Of a DNA stretch of 64,000 nucleotides, positions 35,850 through 44,743 are shown piece by piece. Below the pieces are notes generated by a model. That model did no database searches, was not told where the DNA came from, and saw nothing but the letters and a program-made list of their open reading frames with translations. This stretch comes from Chryseosolibacter histidinae (GTDB taxonomy: Bacteria; Bacteroidota; Bacteroidia; Cytophagales; Cyclobacteriaceae). Numbering within the stretch: position 1 is the first letter of the stretch; each line of letters opens with the position of its first letter. A program made the position numbers and the translations under genes. Location of the stretch: positions 62,001 through 126,000 of the forward strand of contig NZ_JAHESF010000013.1 in the NCBI RefSeq assembly GCF_018598225.1. Reading direction: 5' to 3'.

Positions 35850-36048
35850 GCGCCCGGAGTGGTTTTGTCTGAATCCGGAATACATAAAAAGTGATCGGTC
35901 ATCGACTCAATTTCAATGATCATCACCCGCTTTTTCGAACCGTGGTATAATTTCAATAAAAACCATTCGGCCAGTCATTTTAAGTCAAAATTAATTCTGC
36001 TTTAATAGGGTCGGGCTTATTTCGAACGCAGAACAAACGTATACAGCC

Positions 36049-37383
36049 ATGACATCAGGAACAGGATTAACAGGATTTTCAGGATTAAGATCAGGATTAG
36101 CAGGATTTACACGATTAACAGGATCAACGAACAGGATTTTTATAGGGCTTATAGTCTGTCTTCTGCTGGGGATAAATTTTGGATACGCTCAGAACCTTGT
36201 GAGTGTGAAGAGCTTTGGCGTGACGCCGGCTAATTCGGCGGAGGTGAATAAGGTCAATTTGCAGAAAGCGATTGACTGGGCATCGACGGTGGGCGCGGCC
36301 ATTTTTATTGAGCCTACGGATGAGCCTTACCCGATCGCCGGGGGGATCATTTTAAAGAAGAACACATCGCTGGTGGGTGTCAACGGACCGACACCGAGGG
36401 GCACAATTCATCCTTCAAAAAAACAACCTGTGGGCAGCGTCATAAAGATCACCGACCAGGCGCGCGCATTTATCACGGTCGAGTCCAGCACACAAATAAA
36501 AGGGATCCAGTTTTGGTACCCTGAGCAGACCCTTGATAATCCTGACTCCATTATTCCGTATCCGCCAACCATTCAAGTATCACAAACAAGCCACACACAG
36601 GGTGTCTATCTTTCGTGCCTCACGTTTTACGGCGAGTACCTGGCGATGGATTTCAACGCCCCGAAACGATTTCCCTGCGAGCTGATGATCTTTGAACATT
36701 GTTACGGTTATCCGCTGAGCGGTCAGTTCATCCGCATCGACTACTGCTATGATGTGCCCAGGATCCTCCATTGTCACATCAATCCCTCCGTTCAACGTTT
36801 TATACGGGGCGGATTCAGCCGCAAGGTGGTGGATGCCGTTATCGCGAAGAAAACTTTTGCCTACGCGATCAATCATACGGACAATGCACAGCTGATGGAC
36901 CTGTTTACTTTTGGCACTTATGGTGGGATCTTGTTGGATGATGAAAGCTATGGGCAATTGACCAACTTCAATTTTGATTGCGTTGCTGTTGGCATTCATA
37001 AAAAGGGATCGAATACAAAAAACAGGAACTGGCAGATAGCCCAGGGCTCAATTATTGCCAACTGCGGAAACAGCGTGCGCGATGTTCACCCGATCATCAT
37101 CGAGGGCCAGGGACATACATCGATCACCAACGTGGAAGCCTTTTCCGGTGGTAATGGGGCTTTGACCACCGTGCCGGAAAATCAATCATGGGATTATATG
37201 CTGGTGAGAGGTGAGCAAAAATTGACGATCAGTTTGTTCGGCAGCCGAATGCGCAATTACGTCTCGGATCAGCCGTTCACCATCGAAAACAAACAAGCCG
37301 TGATCCAGGCGGTTGCCTGCGTGGATAAGCATGAAAAAGAATACGAAACAACCATTGAAAGTCCTGACTACCACAGAAAGTAG
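36049..37383 (+). CDS. Secreted single beta-helix protein (pectate-lyase-3-like)
   Basis: A 444-residue exported protein with a right-handed beta-helix starting SVKSFGVTPANSAEVNKVNLQKAI. It shares the motif FWYPEQT...IPYPPT with the first helix domain of the 1188-residue protein encoded divergently, so the two are paralogues that probably act on the same glycan. Catalytic residues are not assignable. The N-terminus is odd: residues 2-28 are encoded by an AACAGGATT-type dispersed repeat ahead of a normal signal peptide core (IFIGLIVCLLLGINFGYAQ). No ATG, GTG or TTG codon lies in frame between 36049 and that core, so the repeat appears to be truly translated unless a rarer start is used. Confidence 0.85.
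   Translation: MTSGTGLTGFSGLRSGLAGFTRLTGSTNRIFIGLIVCLLLGINFGYAQNLVSVKSFGVTPANSAEVNKVNLQKAIDWASTVGAAIFIEPTDEPYPIAGGIILKKNTSLVGVNGPTPRGTIHPSKKQPVGSVIKITDQARAFITVESSTQIKGIQFWYPEQTLDNPDSIIPYPPTIQVSQTSHTQGVYLSCLTFYGEYLAMDFNAPKRFPCELMIFEHCYGYPLSGQFIRIDYCYDVPRILHCHINPSVQRFIRGGFSRKVVDAVIAKKTFAYAINHTDNAQLMDLFTFGTYGGILLDDESYGQLTNFNFDCVAVGIHKKGSNTKNRNWQIAQGSIIANCGNSVRDVHPIIIEGQGHTSITNVEAFSGGNGALTTVPENQSWDYMLVRGEQKLTISLFGSRMRNYVSDQPFTIENKQAVIQAVACVDKHEKEYETTIESPDYHRK
36050..36142. repeat. ACAGGATTaacAGGATT dispersed repeat inside a coding start
   Basis: About eight approximate copies of CAGGATT(A/T) words (ACAGGATTAACAGGATTTTC and variants). This is a widespread intergenic repeat type in Bacteroidota, but here it is the 5' coding end of the beta-helix gene. 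Confidence 0.8.
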
Positions 37384-37405
37384 AAACTATTGAGGACACT
37401 CTATT

Positions 37406-37444
37406 AAAAAAGAAAGGCTTCACGAGTGAGGCCTTTTCTTTTTC
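37406..37444. terminator. Bidirectional rho-independent terminator
   Basis: A stem with GAAAGGCTTCAC and TGAGGCCTTTTC arms around GAG, flanked by A-rich and T-rich tracts on opposite sides. It lies between the convergent beta-helix and GH92 genes, so it can end transcription from both sides. Confidence 0.8.
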
Positions 37445-37480
37445 AGGTAATAGCTTTCGTGACGATACCGTATCTCGTAC

Positions 37481-39751
37481 TTACGGTCTAACGGGTTGAT
37501 CACTCATAGTGAATTCCAAAGTGCCACCTTTCATGAGGTCTGCATGTGAAAAGAAAGGTGTACGCAAGACTTTGCCGTTGAGCTTCACCTGTTTCACATA
37601 CTTTGTGGCGGCGTTGTTACCCGGCGCCCTGATCACAAACTGTTTTCCATTGCCGAGCTGCAACGTCACTTCTTCAAACAGCGGACGGCCGATGGTATAA
37701 ACAGGATTTCCGGGGCTCACCTGATAAAATCCGAGGCTGCTCAAAATATACCAGGCCGACATTTGTCCACAGTCCTCATTTCCTGACAGGCCATTCTGAT
37801 CGTTGAAGTACAAACTGGTGAGGATGCGGTCCACAAGCTCCTGTGTTTTCCAGGGCTCGCCTGCATAATTATAGAGATAGGCGATGTGGTGACTCGGCTC
37901 GTTGCCATGCGCATACTGGCCGATGAGTCCTGAAATATCGGCGGATGAATTTGTGCCGTCGATCGCAGAATTGGTGGCGAACAGGCTATCGAGCTTGTGA
38001 ATGAAGTTTTGTTTTCCGCCGTGCAGCGCAACCAGGCCCTCCACATCGTGTGGAACAAACCACGACCACTGCCAGGCATTGCCTTCCACATACTCGTCTT
38101 CACGGTGATTGGAGAAACGTGGATTGAATGGCTTTTTCCAGGTACCATCTGAATTTTTACCACGCATAAAACCGGTACTTGTATCGAAGTACAACGCGTA
38201 ACGTTTCGAACGTGCCATGAATCGCTCGTAGTCAGCCTTCTTACCCAGCGCCTTCGCCATCTGTGCGATGCACCAGTCGTTGTAAGCATATTCCAGCGCC
38301 TTGGATACAGACTCGTTCTCACGGTCGCAGGGAATGAAGCCCAATTCCTGGTTATAATATTTCGCGCGTGGCATCAGGTTGCGCTTCACTTCGTCATCCG
38401 GGAAAGAAATCGAAGTGGTGTCGTATGTGGATGAATGAACGATGGCCTCATACGCTTTTTCCACATTGAAATTCCTGTATCCTTTAAAATAGGCATCCAC
38501 AATCACCGGCACGGCGTGATAGCCGATCATGGTGCCCGTTTCGTTCGACGACAGCTCCCACATCGGCAGCACGGCACCTTCTTCATATTTTTTCACCAGC
38601 GCCCTCACCCACTCCTCATTCATAAACGGGTTGATGATGGTCATCAGCGGGTGGAAGGCGCGGAAGGTATCCCACAGGGAGAACACCGTATAATTCTGCG
38701 ATCCGTTGGCCTGGTGGATCTTTTTATCCATGCCGCGGTAACGTCCGTCAGCATCCGTAAAAACATTGGGGCTGATGGCGGTGTGATACAAGGCCGTGTA
38801 AAAAATCTTGCGCTGGTCGGGGGTTCCGCCTTTCACCTCGATCTTGTCGAGCCAGTTTTTCCAAAGACCGGAGGCTGTGTTTTTTACAGCATTGAAGTCC
38901 CAGCCGGCGATCTCACGCACAACGTTGTTTTTGGCACCTTCATAATCGACACCGGAGATCCCGACCTTCACCATCACTTCACCCGCATTCGCGAAATTCA
39001 GCAACGCCTTGGCCCCGGCCTCACGAACAGACCGCTCCTTCGCATCGGTCAGCCGGTCTTTCACAGCAAGGCTGTAAGTGAAAGGTTTCGAAAAAATGGC
39101 GTGAAAGAAAACACGGTGGTCCCTGGCCCATCCTTTGGTGAGCTTGTAACCGCGGATCTCATATTCGCTGATCACCTCTATCTCGTTGACCTCGTTGTGG
39201 TGGCTCTGCAGCGTGTGCCCTACATCGATGATCACACCTGCCTGGCTGCCGGCGGGATACGTGTACCGGTGCATGCCTGCCCGCGCGGTGGCGGTGAGCT
39301 CTGCCTTCACTCCGTAGTCCTGAAGAGTCACGGTATAATAGCCGGGCGAAGCTGATTCTGTTCCCGGCGTTTTACGTGAGCAATATCCCGCATCCGGATC
39401 TTCGGCGGTTCCCTGCACGAGCTCCTGCTTGCCGGTGGTGGGCATGAACAGGATGTCGCCATAATCACCGATCCCCGTTCCGCTCAGGTGCGTGTGCGAA
39501 AAACCCAGAATGGCCCGGTCGGAGCTGTGGTAACCCGAGCACGCATCCCACCCGTTCAGCCGTGTATCAGGACTGAGCTGAACCATGCCATACGGTACAG
39601 TGGCGCCGGGAAAAGTATGGCCATGCCCGCCCGTTCCGATAAATGGGTTGACAAGCTCCATTTTGCTTTCTCCGGCGAAGGATCTTTTCAGTGGCTGCGC
39701 CATGGCTGGGATTGCGAGCATGAGCGCGATAACAATTGACACGGTCTTCAT
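37481..39751 (-). CDS. GH92-family alpha-mannosidase
   Basis: Calcium-dependent exo-mannosidase of family GH92, 756 residues, with signal peptide ending AMAQ. The N-terminal beta-sandwich begins NPFIGTGGHGHTFPGATVPYGMVQLSPDTR, the family hallmark. The (alpha/alpha)6 barrel contains SLWDTFRAFHPL, the NEPSHHIAYLYNYAG motif and GLSGNEDCGQMSAWYILSSLGFYQVSPG, which hold the expected calcium and acid/base residues. There is no sorting domain or lipobox, so it is probably periplasmic. It removes alpha-linked mannose, for example from N-glycans or mannans. It stands alone, divergent from the kelch/SARP-like regulator with 166 bases between the starts, which makes it a candidate target of that regulator. 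Confidence 0.95.
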   Translation of the reverse strand: MKTVSIVIALMLAIPAMAQPLKRSFAGESKMELVNPFIGTGGHGHTFPGATVPYGMVQLSPDTRLNGWDACSGYHSSDRAILGFSHTHLSGTGIGDYGDILFMPTTGKQELVQGTAEDPDAGYCSRKTPGTESASPGYYTVTLQDYGVKAELTATARAGMHRYTYPAGSQAGVIIDVGHTLQSHHNEVNEIEVISEYEIRGYKLTKGWARDHRVFFHAIFSKPFTYSLAVKDRLTDAKERSVREAGAKALLNFANAGEVMVKVGISGVDYEGAKNNVVREIAGWDFNAVKNTASGLWKNWLDKIEVKGGTPDQRKIFYTALYHTAISPNVFTDADGRYRGMDKKIHQANGSQNYTVFSLWDTFRAFHPLMTIINPFMNEEWVRALVKKYEEGAVLPMWELSSNETGTMIGYHAVPVIVDAYFKGYRNFNVEKAYEAIVHSSTYDTTSISFPDDEVKRNLMPRAKYYNQELGFIPCDRENESVSKALEYAYNDWCIAQMAKALGKKADYERFMARSKRYALYFDTSTGFMRGKNSDGTWKKPFNPRFSNHREDEYVEGNAWQWSWFVPHDVEGLVALHGGKQNFIHKLDSLFATNSAIDGTNSSADISGLIGQYAHGNEPSHHIAYLYNYAGEPWKTQELVDRILTSLYFNDQNGLSGNEDCGQMSAWYILSSLGFYQVSPGNPVYTIGRPLFEEVTLQLGNGKQFVIRAPGNNAATKYVKQVKLNGKVLRTPFFSHADLMKGGTLEFTMSDQPVRP

Positions 39752-39917
39752 CTTTATTTTTTGATTGGAAAGCCGTGAAAGTATCGCGCCACGCTTAAAA
39801 AGGAATTAATATCCTATTAAAGGAGATGCCGCAGGCGAATTTTGAATTCGAATTCTACTTTTTTTTGAATAAATTGTAATCCTGTGATAACCATGTGAAG
39901 GAGAAATCTTAGTTGCG

Positions 39918-42482
39918 ATGCTGCTCAAAAGGAATTTGGTTCTTATACTCCTGATCCTGTTTTTGATTCAAGGACTCCGGGGACAAAATGTTACGCCGGA
40001 GCTGGACTATGGGCTGGTCTTTTCTTCTCACGAAGTGACCAAAGACCAGAGAACCTCGCTGGCCCTCACACCGGAGGCGCCGTTCATCATGAAAGATGGT
40101 TTCGAGATCAAATTCGACCTCAGCCTCAGGCGGCTCACAGACGCCTATGGGTACGTGCTCCGCATCATCGCCAACGACTCGCTCAACATCGACCTGGTGT
40201 CGAGCCCCGAACATGAAGACTTCGATGACCTGAACCTGATCATCAACAACCGCCAGACGGGCATCCATTTCAACCATGCGGATATTGGACTGCAGGCAAT
40301 GGCATGGACGACTGTAGCTATCCGGTTCAACCTGCGCGAACACCGCATATCCATGACGTGGGCCGGCCAGGAGAAAACACACGAGCTCGCCACTACCGCA
40401 GACCTTTCCAGCTTCCGTTTTTATTTTGGTGCCAACGAATTTGGAAAATTCAATACCTCAGACGTGCCCCCGATGATCATCCGTAATGTGGAACTCGTCA
40501 GGAATGTTGGTGAAACAATCCGGTGGGACCTGCGGAAACACGGTATCGGTGAAGTATATGACAACACCCTCACCCTCGCCGCCACCACGCGCAACCCTAC
40601 GTGGCTTGCAGACCGGCACATCCGATGGGTCCATGCCAGGGATTTTCAACTTGAGAAGTACCCATCGGTAGCGTTCAACAGCATTTCAGGTGCGCTTTAC
40701 GCGATCGACAAGAACAACGTCTATATTTATAATGCCGATGGAAAGATCGATCGCCGGAAAATACAACACGGCAAACCCATCTACAGCGACGCCAACCAAC
40801 TGCTGTACGTCGGGGCCGGCAACACCCTGGTGAACTACGATCTCTTCAGCGGGCGCCTGTCCCGTTTCGATTTTGAGCGGAACGCCTGGGAGAATACCGA
40901 CACTACTTACAACCTGCCCAACTACTGGCACAACAACAAGTTCTACAATCCGTTTGACCGGTCAGTCTACACGTTCGGAGGCTATGGTCATTTCACCTAC
41001 AAGAACAAGTTCATGCGGTACGACAGCGCCGCCCGCAAATGGATGGAAGTGCAGACAACAGGCGCCATTCCTCCCCGGTACCTGGGTGCGCTGGGTCTCA
41101 CAGCTAAAAAAGACAAAGCGTTGATCTTTGGCGGATACGGCAGTGAAAGTGGAAAACAGGAGCTCTTCCCGCAAAGTTTTTACGACCTCTATTCATTTGA
41201 CCTTCGCAAGCATGACATCAAAAAGATCTGGGAGTTCAAGTCCGGCCACAGTGACGAGGATATTGTTTTTTCAAATTCGCTGGTGATCAACGAGGAGGAC
41301 AGCTGTTTTTATGTGCTGAGCTTCCCCAAGAACAGGCACGACAGCTTCATCACCCTGCGGCGGTATTCGCTGAACAAACCCGAGTGGCAGGCGCTGGCCG
41401 ACACCATCCCGTTCCAGTTCCATGACGAGCATTCTTTCTGCGACCTGTTCCTCTCCCAGGCAACGCGGCAGCTGGTGGCTGTTACCTCGCACAAAGAAAA
41501 AGATCATTACCGGATCAATACCTACGCCATCAACTACCCACCCGTAAGCACACAGGATGTTTTTCAGGAAGTTGAAAAAACTTCAACCGCTGCTGTGTAT
41601 ATGATCCTGGCAATCGTCCTTATCGCAGGTAGTGCAGCAACATTTGTATGGATCCGGAAGAAAAGAAAACAACCTGAAGTCCCCAGCGTACAGGAGGAAA
41701 GATCCGTCATCCCTTCTGTTGCAGGCAGTGCCACACCGATCAACTTCCCTGAAACTGAAAAAGCCGCATCGGCGATTCATTTATTCGGAGGGTTCCAGGT
41801 GCTGGACAAGGATGGCAACGACATCACCGGCAAATTTTCGATGACGGTGAAAGAGCTCTTCCTGCTGATCCTGCTCCACTCCGCTAAAACGGAGCACGGC
41901 ATTTCAACAACAACACTGCAGGAGCAGCTCTGGCCCGACAAAGACGACATGAGCGCGCGCAACAACCGGAACGTAAACCTCAAAAAGCTCAGGGGTCTTC
42001 TCGAAGAGGTTGGCGACGTGACCATCGAAAACAACAATGCATACCTGCGCCTGGTGATCAGCGATAACGTTGTATGCGATTACCACGTGGTGTCACGCAT
42101 CCTGGCAAGCGGTAACGCCGTAGACAACACCATGATCGAAGCGCTGCTGAAGCACGTGAAACGCGGCAACCTGCTGCCCGACATCCAGAGCGCCTGGCTC
42201 GACAATTTCAAATCAGACATCTCCAACAGGATCATCGACATGCTGCTGGAGTACTCAGAAAAGCTCGATGTGAACCGTGACGACCGGATCCTGCTCGAGA
42301 TCGCCGACACCATCTTCAACTACGACAGCATCAACCAGGAAGCGCTGGTCATCAAATGTTCAGTGCTGAACAAAAAAGGAAAATACTCCCTTGCAAAAAC
42401 CTGGTACGATCATTTTGCCAAGGAGTATAAATCACTCTACGCTGAAAGTTATCCCAAAACTTTTGACGAGGTGATCTCGTGA
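39918..42482 (+). CDS. Transmembrane kelch sensor with SARP-like DNA-binding domain
   Basis: An 854-residue apparent one-component membrane regulator. Signal peptide/first helix (LVLILLILFLIQGLRGQ) is followed by a periplasmic LamG-like domain (~25-205) and a kelch-type propeller (~225-540; VYTFGGYGHF, ALIFGGYGSE). One membrane helix (~556-578) precedes a basic stop-transfer (WIRKKRKQ). Residues ~619-720 form a winged helix like those of OmpR/SARP regulators (IHLFGGFQVLDKDG, LQEQLWPDKDD...NRNVNLKKLRGLLEE). The C-terminal ~130 residues are helical, resembling the BTAD/TPR region of SARPs. Signal binding outside, DNA binding inside is inference. It is divergent from the GH92 gene. Confidence 0.85.
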   Translation: MLLKRNLVLILLILFLIQGLRGQNVTPELDYGLVFSSHEVTKDQRTSLALTPEAPFIMKDGFEIKFDLSLRRLTDAYGYVLRIIANDSLNIDLVSSPEHEDFDDLNLIINNRQTGIHFNHADIGLQAMAWTTVAIRFNLREHRISMTWAGQEKTHELATTADLSSFRFYFGANEFGKFNTSDVPPMIIRNVELVRNVGETIRWDLRKHGIGEVYDNTLTLAATTRNPTWLADRHIRWVHARDFQLEKYPSVAFNSISGALYAIDKNNVYIYNADGKIDRRKIQHGKPIYSDANQLLYVGAGNTLVNYDLFSGRLSRFDFERNAWENTDTTYNLPNYWHNNKFYNPFDRSVYTFGGYGHFTYKNKFMRYDSAARKWMEVQTTGAIPPRYLGALGLTAKKDKALIFGGYGSESGKQELFPQSFYDLYSFDLRKHDIKKIWEFKSGHSDEDIVFSNSLVINEEDSCFYVLSFPKNRHDSFITLRRYSLNKPEWQALADTIPFQFHDEHSFCDLFLSQATRQLVAVTSHKEKDHYRINTYAINYPPVSTQDVFQEVEKTSTAAVYMILAIVLIAGSAATFVWIRKKRKQPEVPSVQEERSVIPSVAGSATPINFPETEKAASAIHLFGGFQVLDKDGNDITGKFSMTVKELFLLILLHSAKTEHGISTTTLQEQLWPDKDDMSARNNRNVNLKKLRGLLEEVGDVTIENNNAYLRLVISDNVVCDYHVVSRILASGNAVDNTMIEALLKHVKRGNLLPDIQSAWLDNFKSDISNRIIDMLLEYSEKLDVNRDDRILLEIADTIFNYDSINQEALVIKCSVLNKKGKYSLAKTWYDHFAKEYKSLYAESYPKTFDEVIS

Positions 42483-42540
42483 TTATTTGCTATTTTTAGC
42501 TGCGGCCGATTCAAGGCCCGCAACAATAATAAGACACTCC

Positions 42541-43668
42541 ATGAACAAGTCCTTAACGATTGGCGACTACAAGAAGTGGTTGCTCTACAGCTTCGACAAT
42601 CAGAATTTCGAAACCCACTACAACTTACTCAAGGCGCTGAAGGCAGGCGACAGCTTTAAAACGGTGACCGTTACCGTTGCCGGAAATACCTATACGTTGT
42701 CTGCAGAAGGCATCAGCGACTCACTGGAGATCACCGACGACCAGCGCCAGGCCTTTATAAAGTACCTGATCGATTACTATTTCCAGACAGACGATGTTGA
42801 TAGTGCCATGCTGGAAAAAAGCCAGGCTGGAGAACGTGCTGTCAACCACGGGTATGTTGCATCGGGCGCCCGTGGTCACGCCCCGGATGAAAAATATGTT
42901 GTCAGGCAGCACCCGAAAGAAAGCATTTATTACAACATCAGGCTGACCATCAGCGCACTCTTCTACCTGGCCGTGGGCGGGATATTGGCGTATACCTTTA
43001 TTACTGACATCGGTGGTTCACTACTCTTACTGATGATCGGCGTTCCTTTTGTGCTGGTTGTCCTGCTGACCGCCAGGGTGCTCCACGGGATCTTTATCGG
43101 TATGATCCGCGGAAATTCCATCAGGGTAACCAAAGACCAGTTCCCGGAGGTTTACAGCATCATTGAAGCGCAGGCGAAGGCCATCAACACAACCATCCCG
43201 GAGATCTACATCACCTCAGGACACTTTAACGCATTTGTTACAAAATTCTCGAGGGCACACATCCTGATGATCTATTCCGAGGTGATCGAAACAACGCTCA
43301 AAGGAAATTATGATGTACTGAAATATGTGACAGCACACGAACTATGTCACATCAAACGAAAGCACCTTACAATAGAGAAATATCTTCTGCCTTCCAAGAT
43401 CGTCCCTTTCCTCAGCCTCGCCCACTCGCGCGGCTGTGAGTATACCTGCGACAGGGCCGGCTATGATTTTTCGCCACAAGGTTCAATCGAGGGCATCCTC
43501 ATCATGACCACGGGCAAAGAGATCCATTCCAAATTCAATGTGGAGAAACATATTAAACACTCACTGGAAAATGAAGGGTTCTGGACCTGGCTCAGCGAAA
43601 AATTCCTGACACATCCGCACCTGTACAAAAGGCTTGCTGAGATAAAAGAATACAGCATTGGAAAATAA
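42541..43668 (+). CDS. M48-family membrane zinc metallopeptidase
   Basis: A 375-residue HtpX/Ste24-like peptidase of the inner membrane. Two hydrophobic helices lie at ~140-195 (LFYLAVGGILAYTFI; LLLLMIGVPFVLVVLLTA). The zinc motif HELCHIKRKH follows at ~275, with the third ligand likely the Glu of CEYTCDRAG about 40 residues on, as in M48. The first 120 residues are a soluble unknown region. The ATG at 42541 is preferred to an upstream ORF start at 42487, since that region overlaps a spacer right after the regulator's stop. It probably degrades damaged membrane proteins. It is cotranscribed or closely downstream of the kelch/SARP gene, but no functional link is evident. Confidence 0.9.
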   Translation: MNKSLTIGDYKKWLLYSFDNQNFETHYNLLKALKAGDSFKTVTVTVAGNTYTLSAEGISDSLEITDDQRQAFIKYLIDYYFQTDDVDSAMLEKSQAGERAVNHGYVASGARGHAPDEKYVVRQHPKESIYYNIRLTISALFYLAVGGILAYTFITDIGGSLLLLMIGVPFVLVVLLTARVLHGIFIGMIRGNSIRVTKDQFPEVYSIIEAQAKAINTTIPEIYITSGHFNAFVTKFSRAHILMIYSEVIETTLKGNYDVLKYVTAHELCHIKRKHLTIEKYLLPSKIVPFLSLAHSRGCEYTCDRAGYDFSPQGSIEGILIMTTGKEIHSKFNVEKHIKHSLENEGFWTWLSEKFLTHPHLYKRLAEIKEYSIGK

Positions 43669-43715
43669 TATAAGATTCGAGGTGCTCCTCTGTTTGGCAG
43701 TCTATAATTGCATTC

Positions 43716-43973
43716 AAGCCCCAACGGGGGCTTAATGTGAATAACCCGCGGTGAAGCGCGGGTTATTCAGTGTGATGCGTAAATGCGCCAAGCACAATAG
43801 CGATCTGGCGCTGTCTGTTTATGGCGCATCGATCGCGATCCCGGATCTGGCGTGTGCTTTACGTGCCAGAGAAAGCGTACCCCGATCCGGATTACCTGTG
43901 GCAGGTGAAATGCAAAACCGCAATATCCATGGGCTGCACCCACGGATATTGACATTCAGCCCTTTCAGGGCTG
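43716..43973. repeat. Cluster of REP-like hairpins
   Basis: Four clear inverted repeats lie in one gene-free stretch: AAGCCCC/GGGGGCTT (43716-43733), GAATAACCCGCG/CGCGGGTTATTC (43739-43768), AATATCCATGGG/CCCACGGATATT (43922-43950) and CAGCCC/GGGCTG (43957-43973). A weaker CTGGC/GCCAG pair is near 43849-43871. This composite type, with CCCAACGGGG and CAGCCCT..AGGGCTG words, is common in Bacteroidota intergenic regions. It separates convergent genes. Confidence 0.8.
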
Positions 43974-43988
43974 AAACACACCCTGACG

Positions 43989-44735
43989 TTATTTTTTCCA
44001 GTTCATCCTCCTCAGTTTTGTACCGTACCCGATGAAGAGCGTCATGTAGGGTCCCTGCACAGCATACCGGGGTGCGCCGTTGATCTGCTGATCGTTGTAT
44101 TCGCCTTTTCCTTTGCTGAGGCCTAACAAATAGCCTGCCCGTATGCCTACAGTGGCAAAGCTTGCGTTCTGCGGACAGTCGTTCCGGCCGTTCACAATGG
44201 GAATGATGCGTTCGAGCTGAAAACCGAGGTCGAGTGAATTGCTCACGAAATCCAAAGTAAAGTTCCGTTGCGGTGTGTCGAGCAGATCATTCCATCCACT
44301 TACCTGGGTCTGGTCCTTCACTTTCAGGTGGCTGAACGCCGATTGAAAACCAACATAGGGATAAAAACGCACTTTAGGTTTTTCAACAACGGAATATCCT
44401 ATCGCCCAACCGAAGGAATGACCTTCAACCGTTGCCTTCAGGTTATTGCCGATACTGGCATCGGAAGCGCTAAAGATGGATGCCTCTGAATGAAATACAA
44501 ATCTTTTCATGGAAACGCCCACCGATAAGGAAAACGTGGAGAAGTTCTCATTCAGCGGTTTGTATCCAAAATCCTTCAGGGCAGTGTTCAACGCGCCAAG
44601 ATCATTGCGCCGGTACCCGAATCCAAAATCTGTATGAATGTATTGGTTAAACGATCGGGTGATCAGGCTATCCTGCGCAAATGCGCCTGACAATGCCGAA
44701 GTAAAAATGATGGTCAAAAAAAATATCCTGTTCAT
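43989..44735 (-). CDS. Putative outer-membrane beta-barrel protein
   Basis: A 248-residue exported protein (signal peptide ending GAFAQ) with the alternating hydrophobic/polar strands and aromatic girdle of a small outer-membrane barrel, for example FGYRRNDLG, FSLSVGVSMKRFVFHSEASIF, VRFYPYVGFQSAF and a C-terminal MTLFIGYGTKLRRM. No named family is recognised. It is the last gene of an apparent operon with sigma factor, anti-sigma protein and a DUF4097-like protein, with only 8 bases to its upstream neighbour. It is likely an envelope-stress output of that sigma factor. Confidence 0.75.
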   Translation of the reverse strand: MNRIFFLTIIFTSALSGAFAQDSLITRSFNQYIHTDFGFGYRRNDLGALNTALKDFGYKPLNENFSTFSLSVGVSMKRFVFHSEASIFSASDASIGNNLKATVEGHSFGWAIGYSVVEKPKVRFYPYVGFQSAFSHLKVKDQTQVSGWNDLLDTPQRNFTLDFVSNSLDLGFQLERIIPIVNGRNDCPQNASFATVGIRAGYLLGLSKGKGEYNDQQINGAPRYAVQGPYMTLFIGYGTKLRRMNWKK

Positions 44736-44743
44736 AATATGGT

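Noticed and set aside
38435-39355. A 306-codon plus-strand frame
   Set aside because: Antisense to the GH92 mannosidase; the translation is His/Arg/Gly-rich with no fold pattern.
43669-43988. A CRISPR array or small RNA in the hairpin-rich gap
   Set aside because: The hairpins differ from one another and show no regular spacer-repeat pattern. They fit REP-like repeats better.
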